From: Serinus canaria
Taxonomy: Eukaryota; Chordata; Aves; Passeriformes; Fringillidae
Direction: 5' to 3'
NCBI RefSeq assembly: GCF_022539315.1
Contig: NC_066316.1
Span: 66,259,994-66,323,993 of the forward strand
DNA: 64,000 bases
The notes below the pieces were generated by a model. It did not search any database and was not told the DNA's origin. It was given only the letters and a program-made list of their open reading frames with translations. The position numbers were made by a program, and so were the translations under genes. This document shows, piece by piece, positions 10,846 through 22,800 of the stretch (its first letter is position 1; each line of letters begins with the position of its first letter).

Positions 10846-13800
10846 TGAGACACTCCCCTCCATCCGCTGAGCAGGGAGGCGTTGAAGCCGCTGCTGTGTC
10901 TGGCTCCTCCCCTGCAAAGAAAGTCCAGGCCATGTGTAGTTCTGGCCCCTGGTGATTGTTGAGCTGAGGCCTTTCCTTTGCCTGCCTCGGGCTTTCGTAC
11001 CGAGGTCTGGGGTACGGAGGGACAGGGGCACTCTGCCCTCTCCTCCCCCATCCCCCAAACCGAGCGCGGATCAGAGCAGAGGTCTGGCTCCCACGAGCCT
11101 CCCTTCCTGCAAAACGCGGAAAGTTGTGTGCGTGGGTGTTTAATAATAGTGGAATTTGAGTTGCATGTAGGCCCTCTGAGTTTGCACACTTGCATGGTGA
11201 GGACACAGGGGGCTTGCGATCTGCGTTGTCAGTCGTGGCGAAAAAGTGCTTGGTTTGAGATATTTTCAGCAACTTGTTTGCGGTTTTCTCTGGACGCATC
11301 AGCTACAACTGTTAGTTTTCTTCTTGAGCTTGAATTTATTTAGCCCTTTTTGTACTGGGAGGTGAGCTGGATGGGCAGATAAGTTGAGAGATTTTATTAA
11401 ATTGCCTCCTATTGTAACAATCTTGTACGGTTGCATCTGAGGCTGGTCTTGGTAGTAGCCAGGAAACAGAGGCAGAGGATGTTCAGCCGTAGACCTTTGG
11501 TGTTTTCACCATTTTGGAAGTGAAGATGAGTGGCTAAACCCACTCAAGGTATCAAAGGTTGTGTTGCTGTTGCAAACCTGCTATTCTTTGGAAATGGCAG
11601 ATCTTGTGGGGCTTGTCTTGGCTTTTTTTTTAACCACACTAAAGGAGGCAGAGTGGTGGTTGCCGCCCCCTTCTCTTTGTTGCTAGAACTGGTTCTTTGT
11701 TCAGCCTAAAGGGGAAAGGAGGCCCCTGTTAGGGATACTTTTGTTGAGGCTAGGATCTTACTTTTCCTGGGGAAGAGGAATAACTTTTTGCCTTGTTGAA
11801 AGAAAGACAACAGTGATAGTTTAGAAGATTTCTCTCTGAAAATATTTGCCTTTTTTAAAAATGTTTCCTTTTTGGTTTTTTTTTTAATTGCTTTTCTTTT
11901 TTTTTTTTTTTTTTTTTTTTTTTTGATAAAGTCAGGTAGCTTGCTAGATGTTGATATATTGTTTTTATGTGATTCATGGATTTTGGTACTCTATGCTAGC
12001 ATTAGATTTCCTTAACAGACAAAAAAGCTGTGCTTGTGAAGAGTGGGGAGAAATTGGAAGAGGAACAAGTTTGGAGGTGGCATGATAATGGTGACTTAAA
12101 ACAGTTACAGTTCATCTGTAGACTAGGATAAATGTATTTAATAATGTAGAGAAAATAGTATCTGTTGCGCCTTAAAATAAATATTTTATATGTGACAGAA
12201 ACAGTTTTGGAATATTTTTGATGTCTCATTTATTGTGTTGCCAAATCCAACAATTATTTTACGTGTCTTTTGGAAATAGGGTTATTAGAAGAAATTTTAG
12301 AGTTTATACCTAAAATAATTATCCTGATGCTACTGTGGGATTCATCTGGCAGTTCTTAATATTTCTAACTATTGCACGAGCAAAGCCATTGAATCACAGT
12401 GTGATTGAATGTGTTTGAAGCCTTAAATAACCCAAACCAAAAAAAATACTGAGGTAGTGGTATATCTCTAAATGAATGTCGTGTCTGTAGTAAATTACCC
12501 CTTTTTTGGGTCATAATTGACTCTCCATACATACTTTTACTCTGTTTCTTAAAAGTTGCAGACTAAAAAGTCTTGAAAAGTTCCAGAAGCATATATGCTT
12601 ATCTTCTGAGATGCAATAAACTTCCCCCTGCTTTTTGTGAAACTTGGTGTGATTGTCATTTAAGGCTGATTTTTTTTAATTAGCCCATCACTTTCTCGGG
12701 GTGTATTGTTGTTAAGGTTTCTTTTCTCAATCAATACTTCTAATAGCCTTCATACTGTACTTGGAACCAATAAGCTTTGAGTAGACAAAGCCTGATTTCA
12801 TTACCTTGAGTTTGCTTATAATATAAAGTCAACCACATCCAGTTTGCAGAATCTTCATTGCTTGTGATCATGCTCAGGTCAGGAATTTTGCTTTAATTTT
12901 AACCAGAATACTATGGGAAAAACTAATTAAAATACAAATTAAAATACTTTAGTGATCTTACTTAAAGTATTTTTCATAAATGCTTCTGCTCTTGATACAG
13001 GCTAGCAAAGTGTGCTGCTCACACTGCTTAGAACCGTGCTAGATATGGAAGGGTAGCATAGCTTTTAGTTTAGTCTCTCACCATGTATGTTCAGGTTTTT
13101 GTCATGGTTTTGCAGCATTGTGGCTCAGGTAGTTTAGCTCTTCCAAGGTGTTGTACAGTTGCCCACAGCAGTGAGAACAGGCCCCAGATGGTCTTTCCAG
13201 CTCTGTGCTCCTGCACAGACCAGCACAGCTCTACAGAATCGTGCAGCAACTGGTGTGGTTACTGTGAGTTCATGTATTTATTCCATGCCAGTGCACTAGC
13301 AGTATTGTTTAGATTGGTTCTTGTGCATAATTTAGTGTGGGTGTTCAAAAGGCTCTACCTTCATGAAAAATTTGAGAGATCTGCATCAGAGTTTGTTTGT
13401 TCCACCCATAAAGACGAGACTAAACCTGTTTTAGTAGGGCAGTGTGTTACTATAGTTGGGCATCGTTTGAGTAGTACTTCTAGTTAAAGCTTACATCTGC
13501 AGGTAAAATGAACTTGGGTGTTTTCTGGAAATTCATCAGTACTTTGTGCAGTGCCTTCCAAACATAGTGATGGTGTCCAGTCTCTGCTCAGTGCTCAAAA
13601 GTCAGATTTTTGCTACTCTTCTGCTGTCTGCTTAACTTTAAAACCGGAACAAAATGCCCAATCCTTCAGAAGCTAGTGCCGTAATTTTAGGCCTGTTTGA
13701 ATAGCTGTTTGTTTGACTCATCAGGCATTGATGATCTTTTATTTTACATTCAGCTTTACATGAGTTCACCCCTTTGTATTGCTTAAGTAAATTCAGTGTA

Positions 13801-16800
13801 ACTGCTGCTCTTAAGATATGTTTTTTCGGTGTGGTTTCCATTGTGGCAATTAGGTTTCTTTGCATAGTGCAGTTCTGAAATATCTCATCATTTCATGATA
13901 ACTATACCTAAAATAAGCAGGATCTATGTACATAACAGTTTATCAGTTTAAAGTTATAAAGTAATGTAACATACAAGTTACAAAGTATTAAAAAAAAGTG
14001 TAGATGTCATCTCTTGTCTCTTAAGTCAGTCACGTCAGACTTTTTTGCAATGCATAAATTTAATGGTGTTATTTTTCTGTATGTCATAGTAACTGGAGAA
14101 ACTAATGCTTTTTTGGGGACAAAGCTTTTGTTAGTTGTGTGGTTGTGTGGTTAGGGCACGTAGCCTCTTGTATTTCTTTATGTGTCAGAATATTTTCTGT
14201 AGGCCTTGCTAAAGTCCTGGATAGACAAGCGGGTGTCTAAAACTTATGCTCATCAAAGGAATCATGGGTTTATTTTTATTTAAGTTTTATTTTATTTGAG
14301 TTCTCATCATTTTGGCATGTAACTTGCATGAATTGAGAAGAAAAAAAAATTAAAAAAAATATATTGAACCCAAAACATGACATTGTATGTATCAATTGTC
14401 AGGTAGGTCTTCTGTATCACATAGTGAACAGTGTGGATCAGTAAACTCCCGCAGTATTAAATGGGCACTTGGTTTGTCTCTTCTTAATTAAGGACTCAAC
14501 TTTTCAGAGATTATATGTTGCTGCTTCTCAATGGGAGCCATTTAGCTGGCATTTTTACTAATATAAAACACTAAATTTCAGTTTTTGAAACCTTGCTCTG
14601 AAAGATTAATAGATTTGCAAACTTTTGCACATACTACTTTGCATTTTTTCCCTGTTCTTCCTCATTCAGTTACATTATTTTTTTTTGTGCTTTCCATGTG
14701 TTCCCACACTGGTAAGTGATACACTGTGCTCATAACTCTTCTGTATGATTTTTACTTCTATATTAGTAAGAATTTACCTTTATATTAGTAAGTATAAAGT
14801 ACTCATGCTATCTGCAGTAATGATCTTGTGGGCTTGGCCTCTCTGTACCCATTCCTCATATATACAGTTCTGTATACAGTTTTAGCTAGTATCAAGAGCT
14901 ATCTAGCTCTTGATACCCCTTGCTTTTCTTCCCAAAGTGCTTTAGTAAGGCTGTGACATATGATGTAGAGATATATACATTTCAGGATCAGTGGATGCAG
15001 TGTTTGTACCAGGCAGTGCACCATCTTCTTCACTAGGTAGAGGAGAGACTTTTTACATCTTCACCTTCATCACAGTATGATGCCTCTGTGATGTCTCCCC
15101 TTCATGATGTTGGTTGAAAATCAAGGTACTAATGAAGAAAGAGGATCTTTCATGTTTTCCTTCCTCACCCCTGCCTACATAGGCATTGCTAACTTGATAC
15201 TTGATGGGCTTTTTGTGCATATGCTTTAAGAATTTTTTTTTATGAGGCCAATGCCAAAACCTTTTTTTGTTGGTGATACTAAGACCTGAAAAATACAAAT
15301 GGTATTGTATTGCCTGTTGCTAAAGTGTATTATATTGATATCTATTGTTAGTCACTACTGCTGGCTTCCAATACAGAAGGATCAGTATTCTTCTGCCAGA
15401 TACTCACCTACAGATCTTCTGTTTGACAAATAAACTCCCATTAAATCTACCAATGTGCCAATTCTTTTAAAATTCTCTTTTCTGGTAAAAAAAAAATAAA
15501 TGAAAGCTAAAAAGTGTGCTTGATTTATTTATATAACTCAATGCTGCAGCGTATGGTATAGAGACTATGGATAAGCTAAAAATTTTTAGTTGATTAATTG
15601 CAGTATATTGGAGGATGTGTTGCAAGTGTATTTAGAAAATTTGTTAATTTTATTTTTCTCTACTTTATATGAGAAAAATAATACAATTACATCCTACATT
15701 AGATATAAAATAATTCTTAATTGTATGCTTCCCTATCCATCATCATTCTGAATAAAACATCAGTGATGACTATAGAAGCTGAAGTAGTTAAAATTGAAAT
15801 GATCTCTTAAAAACCTCAGTTTTTAAGCCACAGATGCATTTGTAATGAAGTTTCCGCAATAATTTCACATTATTTAGAATTATTATTTTCAAAAAAATCT
15901 CTGAATTTTAGGCTCTTACTAGCCTGAAGATTTTTTAAAATCTGGGACTTAACAGTAACTTCAAAACATAAAGTGGAGCTAGTAAATGGTTGGTTTTCAT
16001 CTTCTAGGCATTAGTTTCAAAGAGCTGTGATAGATTTTTTTCCTAAACATCAAATATATAAGGTATTCTTTTGTAAAGTGCTTGAAAATGTTTTTGTTGG
16101 AAGCAGGGAGTTTATTTATACTCTTAATATTTCTACTCTTGACCTGCGTGTGACCAAACCTGTAGGCATACAATAAGTAACTGAGAAAAAGTGCTATTCT
16201 TCCACTTAAGTAATCAAGTTAGAAGGTCCAAACTCTTCAAATTTCTCAATGTTTAAACATGGCATTTATATTGTTATGGGATGGCTAAGAGCTAGGTATT
16301 GAAGGGTAGTATTTCTACATCATCTTCTTATGGTACATTAGGTTATATCTGTTTTCTTAAGTGTCCTTATTCTCCTTGTCTCTTTCAAAACTGAAAGCTT
16401 ACAGGATTTTAGAATGTTTTAATCTTACTGTAATACTTGTTTTTCTTCGTAGCTGGTGATGCTGCTGCAAACTGACATTTACCCTTCCTCCATGAAGCCA
16501 ATGCTAAAGAGGGTGAAACTAAAGCTTTGTTGTAGTAGTGCTGCTTCTTACCTCTGACTGATAAATTTACAAAATAGTATGACATTGTGAAAATAGTATT
16601 TCTTTTGTTCCCAGTGGACAAGGCAGAGAATATTGAAGGATGTGAAAGAAAAGTAAAAAGTTCAAGAAGGTAAAGTTCAGTAATCCTCTTGGGAAATTGG
16701 GTCAAAAAGAAAAGAGGTCCTATCGTGAAGCTGGAGATTTAGAAATCTCCAGCTAAAAGCCATTGACAACTGGACTTAATTTATAAACTTGTTTATGTTT

Positions 16801-19800
16801 CCAGAGACAGTTCTGTTTAAAATGGTTCATGTGTTGGGAATGTCAGTGCTCAAAGCGGGGGTTTGTGTGTTCTAACAATACCTGAGCTCCGAAGAAAACT
16901 TACTACTAGCCCATGATAGCAGCTAGTCCTTTCTTGGAAATGAGTGTCAAATTTGTTATCTTAATTGTGTGCTTAGTTGGTCTCCAATGTAACAGGCTAA
17001 TCTGGATTGTAAAGTTCTTGTTAAACTACTGTGGATCTCCAGCAGCAGGTGTCTGGTGAATGTTTGTGCATGTGGTTGCCGCAGTGGATCGGGAGTTAAC
17101 TTCTGGGTGAAACAGGGTTAGTAGTCAAGAACAGGCTGAGGATTGTATCATAAATTCAGCTCATGCAAAATGGTAGATTTTACTAGGGCTTCTGTTATAC
17201 TGTGGGCTTCTGTGACACTATATGGCAATGTCATCAGTAGTGTCTCCTCTCCTCTTGATTCCAGTTCTGTTTCCCATTTTATTGTTCAGTTCTAGTCCAG
17301 TGTTGGGCCAGAACTTCATTCTTGATTTGAAACCTTGTCTTACATATATTTTTGCTCTCCCACTACTGTCTGCTTGTAGTCAAAGTGTTAGATTTGGCTT
17401 CTTTTTTCCCCTCTGTTTCTGACATACAGCAGTTTTTTTCCCTTGTGTTGTTTTTGAAGTCGACAGTATTCCCTTTGTGGGGTTTGTTTTCTGGAATCAT
17501 ACCTATTTACTTATCTTCTGAGAATGATTAAGGGGCAATTAAACTTGTTTTGTAATATGAATAGCTATTCTTTTGTGTATTATTGGCAGGTGATATTGGA
17601 AACTATTACTATGGACAAGGACATCCAATGAAACCTCACAGAATCCGAATGACTCACAACTTGCTGCTAAACTATGGCTTATACAGAAAAATGGAAATTT
17701 ATGTAAGTATAGGCAACATGATGCCCACTGAAGCATTTTAAGTTATTTTTAAAGAGCTTCAAGTATTGTCACGCAAATAAGTGGAGAGAGATGGAAGTGA
17801 AAATAGAGAATACATAAATAGTGTATTCAAAGCTCTTTTGTTTAGAAGTGAAACAGTATTTAATGCAGTTGTATATCACAACAGAGTAGCCCTTGCTTTA
17901 TGTAAAACACTACTACTATCATTTTCCTTTCACCATTTTCCCTTCAAAGTAGGTGGGACTTCTTTCAAGTTGTCTGTTTTAACACACTTAGCTGACTTTG
18001 CAGAACACTCTGATTTGTTTCTTTAACTTGTTCTTGTTACTAGCGACCCCACAAAGCAACTGCTGAGGAAATGACCAAGTACCATAGTGATGAATACATC
18101 AAATTTCTCCGATCAATAAGGCCTGACAATATGTCTGAGTACAGCAAGCAAATGCAGAGATGTAAGTGCCAACATCAGGCTAAGTCTATGTGTACATGCT
18201 TTTATGGTTAGCATTGTTGGAAGCTCAGTATCCACCAGTACAGAGAAATACTGTAACAAGAGTAAGTAGCATGTGCCTGCCTTTAGCTACACTTTTCCAT
18301 AAAAGCAGTCATCTTGATAAAAATGTTCTTTAAGCATATGTAAGGATTTTTGCCTCTCCTTTCACAGGGTGTATTCTAGATGTGAAATACTGCTGCTAAT
18401 ACTAAGGCTTGATATGCAGATTGTGAACTGTTTGGAAAGTGCCTCGAAATCTTGCTTTAAAAAAATGGCTTTTAGAATACTAGAGGAGTAAAATCAATGT
18501 GTGAAAATGTGTTTAAGTCAAGAAAAGAACTTGCTCATTGCTCTTGGAGGGAGATAGTAAAAATTGTACATCATCCACTGTTCTCACTGTCTATTAATTT
18601 ATTCCTTTAATTATAGGAATAAGCTCCCAAGCACTGTTAGCAATGCAGTTGACAGCTATTACATCAATTTTAAAGGCAGTATTGTAACCTCTTTATGATG
18701 CCTTATTGTCAGCAAATTATTTTTTAAAGTAATTGTACATTTTTTAACGTGACCTATGTTAATCATAATTTCTTTAAAAATCTAAAAAGGATCTAACTTC
18801 TTTAAATGAGGGGACAAATCTTCCAATAGAAACTAAAAATAATTTAAAAAGAAAAGAAAAAATATTAGTTTGGAGTTATGCTATTAGGACTCTGCATTGT
18901 TTTTAGTGTTTAAATTAGCTTGACAAATGAGGTGGGGGATAAGTAATTAAAATGCTGAATGAATTTTGCATCTGTGTTATCCATGTGTATGTTGATGCTG
19001 TTGGAATGGTATATACTACATTTCTTATACAGTTAATGTTGGAGAAGATTGTCCTGTGTTTGATGGCCTGTTTGAGTTTTGTCAGCTGTCAACTGGAGGC
19101 TCTGTTGGTGAGTATAGGTTGTTTGACAACTATTTTATAGCTTTACGGGGTGCATATCAGCAACTTAAAATTTTGATTGTGCATCTAAAAATGAAGTAAA
19201 TAGAAAGGGTTTTCTATATATTTTAAAAATAATCCTATCAGTTACAGACTGTAAAATATGAGGCGTATCAAGTATCTCACTCAGTATCGGTAAGAGATTT
19301 GTTCTAAATCAACTTATTTAAAAATTAAAATATGATTTTATGTAGCAAATTTAAAGGCAATCAGAAATTTCTGACTCCATTTACTTTCATTCTTCTGTGT
19401 GTCTTCTTACAGCTGGGGCAGTAAAATTGAACAGACAACAAACAGACATGGCTGTCAATTGGGCTGGGGGACTTCACCATGCCAAGAAATCGGAGGCATC
19501 TGGTTTCTGTTATGTCAATGATATTGTGCTTGCCATCCTTGAATTACTGAAGTAAGTTTGTGATAGGCACAAGTTAAAATTATAGAAAGTGTTAAATTCA
19601 GCTATTTAAATGTTTGAAGGTATGGATTGTAGTTATTATTTGAGTGCGTTTTCATAGCCCATGTGGAACTTTTACAGTTTCAATTAAGAAAGCTCCAAGC
19701 TCTGCCTGGTTTGACTTCAGCAAGATATTAAAAATAAAATACAGGCAAACTGAAAAGATAACTAATAGGAGATAAATCCAAGCAACAATGCACCCTGTAA

Positions 19801-22800
19801 AACACCATATGCTGTAATTCTAGATGGAGGGGAAGGACTAGAGTAGCAGACTTCAGAAAGTGGACAGGCTTACTAGCTTTCTGTAAGTGGACAGGCTTAC
19901 TTGATTTCTGTAAAGTCACCCTTTGCTATGCATGGGGACAGAATAGTGGATCCAGAATAGTGATCCAGCTTAGATGGATCACTACCCTGATCCCTTAGGG
20001 CAGTCATTTGTACTCATAATCTTACACTCCTTTGGTTTCACAATACATCTTCTTGTTTCCTGTCACTTGATTTGTTACTGAATCACACAGGAATATTCAG
20101 GGAAGATCATGCACTGAGCTTCCTTGGATTATTACATGAATTAATGTGGCTGGTTTTAATAAATAATGAAGTAACAGCTGTGCTGCTGTGACTGCAAAAT
20201 AAGGAATGAGGAATACTGAAAAATTATCATATAACTGACTTGAAACAGTAATGCTTCACTAAAATTTCAAGTCTTGAGGGCTGCTTTTACTGCTTCAGAG
20301 GACTGTATCCCTACTAATAACACATAAATCCCATTTATTAGAAAAAATACTTTAGGTATTTGACTCTTGTGGGTGGGACAGCTGATTTTGCTGGTGAGGA
20401 TTGAGGGAAGTAGTTGTAATCTGGAAATCTAGAGATGGAAAATGTTCCTAAAGATACTAAGAATAGTTAATATTAGCACATCAAGACGTTCGTTTTAATG
20501 GGCAACTCGTATTCAGGAGCTGTCTGCAGTCTATGAAATAAAATTTTCTGTGATCCAATCTTGAATTTTTTAGCTTAATGTGCTTGTGAAGGAAGGAAGG
20601 AATCTTGTGAATAGTTATGGGTTGTGTAACTGTGGGAAGCTGTCCCTGAAATTATGGGTGCTCATACTCTCAGTACTGTGCAAAGCTTGATGAAAATGTA
20701 TCCTCTGATGACAGACTTTGTTCTTTACTGGAAAACATAAAATTTAAGGGATACTTATTGTTTCTAGTGCTCCAAGGCTTAAAATAAATCCCTGATTTCT
20801 TTATCCATCTGAAACTGTCCTGAAATTTGCAGTATTTAAGAAAATAATAAACAGTCTAATAAATTTATGCAAATTAAAGTGCAATACATTCGAAAATAAG
20901 AATGTGCCTTTCTTTACAAGCTGTAGAGGTGAAGAAGAAAAGTCAGTGGAAAATAAGGGGTTTTTTTACGAGCTTATGGAACACAGATGTTTTGGTAATT
21001 AACTGAGAAGGCAGAAAGGCCTTGGGTTAATAAAGGGGTTGAATACAGCAGATGTGAACAACAAAGCGATGTCAGCAGAAGCATGAGGTGTAGCTTCTAT
21101 GGAGTGAAACAGTTTGGAGTAACTACTGAATTCCTTATTTTGATGAAGATAACCTTATTAATGTTTTTCAAACTCTGCTGAGAATTTTAAGAGCGTATGG
21201 TCACATCAACCAAAATCATTGATGATTGTAATCTTGGATTTTTGAGTCTGGTTGGGGGTTTTTCTTGTTAGTGTTTTTCTTGTTTGCTCTCAGTATGTTA
21301 TAACAGATAATGATGATTTCTTTTGTGTTCTTTCTAGGTATCACCAAAGAGTGTTGTATATTGATATTGATATCCATCATGGTGATGGTGTTGAAGAAGC
21401 ATTTTATACCACAGATCGTGTCATGACAGTATCATTCCATAAGTATGGTGAATATTTTCCAGGCACAGGGGACCTTAGGGTAAGGTTGAACATGAAATTT
21501 CATTAGGTTATAAATTCCCTCTTACTGCCTTCCTTGTAGATATTTTTTTTGCACTTGACTAAAATAACTATGTCGAATAATGGTATGCAAGAGTAAGTTT
21601 TCAGAAAAAATGTTAGCCTAGAGTGATGTATGAGTTGAGGAATCTTAGGAAAAATGATGCAGGAGATTAGGGAACTGAAATATTCACTTCTACATGAAAT
21701 TAACACCTTCACTTCTGGATAAATAGGCTGAAATCTTTTATCAAATATTATTAGTTTAATTCACACAGATTTTGGAGATGTCTCTAAGAAGACAGTGTGG
21801 TATCTTTATAATTATCTGTGCATTTCAATTCTGCAGCTACAGTAAAAAGTATCTGTTTACAGATCACCCTTTAACAGTCACAGTTTTAATTTATTATTTT
21901 CTATTTGCCTAGTAATACAGTTGACTCATTTTGGGAATATTTCTTCTGTCATGAAGTGTGTTTTGAGTTCTCATGATGCTCACCACCTAAGAACTTTAGC
22001 ATGTCCCATATGGACTTATATAGTGAGCATTACAGCTAGCCTGAGAGAGGGAGCATTTGCCCCATGAAGGATTATCATTAAAGCTGTTATAGAATCTCTG
22101 GCAAAGCTGAGACAGGAAACCAATTTTCTTGGCCCTTCATACTAATTTTAAGTTAGTCATTGCTCATGTTAGACACTTGTCTGTTAGAAGAGGAACTTGT
22201 TCCACTTCACAGCTTGAAAGAGTATTAGAAGTATTAGAATTAATATAGTTCTAGCTTCAAACTCATAAACTAAATCTCTTTTATCAGAGACACTCCTGGG
22301 ATATGGCATTCCTCTGGTGTTAGCAACTTTGCACATTAGTTTGTGCATACAGTTAGAAACCTTTTTTAGAAATTGTAAACACTTCTAATGAGTTGGCCTA
22401 AAAAAGTGTTGTTCTGGGAGAGAATTCACTGTTTTCCTAATATATTTAAACTGATTCATAAGATAACAAATATTCATGTTTCAGCTAATACTCCTGAAAA
22501 GTGTGTTTCCCAGCCTGTTGATAATACCCAGAAGGCACAGGAGTGAGTGAAAGTTGAGCAGTGGGGTGCAAAGCATTCAGTTCAGTGTGGTTGTTGTTGC
22601 TGAATGTTATTATGGTTGTTAGATTCTGTTAAACTGTGTTCTAAATTGATTTAGGAAGAAATCAGATTATTTTTATCTGTGTGATTTAACTCGACTGGCC
22701 ACAAGGTGGTAGTGGTGCTTCAAACTAAAAGCAGCTCAGACCAGGATGTTTATCAGGTCAAGCTGTTGTTGCTGAATTTGGCTAGATTTTTTTTTTTTTT

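Larger units (their letters stand above)
10391..17589 (+). other. HDAC2: HDAC2 intron 1 (7.2 kb)
   Basis: This is the largest intron of the gene. It begins inside the CpG island and then becomes AT-rich. It holds a C-run/poly-A block (10769-10835), a 28-nt poly-T (11897-11924), and two near-ideal hairpins (14889-14916 and 16729-16754). Open frames within it, including a long minus-strand frame near 10383-11195, are products of GC-rich or homopolymer sequence. I see no nested gene. Confidence 0.85.

Noticed and set aside
10383..11195. 270-codon minus-strand frame across intron 1
   Set aside because: It runs through the CpG island and the poly-A/C-run block, giving long Phe and Gly/Pro/Arg runs. 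This is GC-rich and homopolymer artefact, antisense to exon 1.
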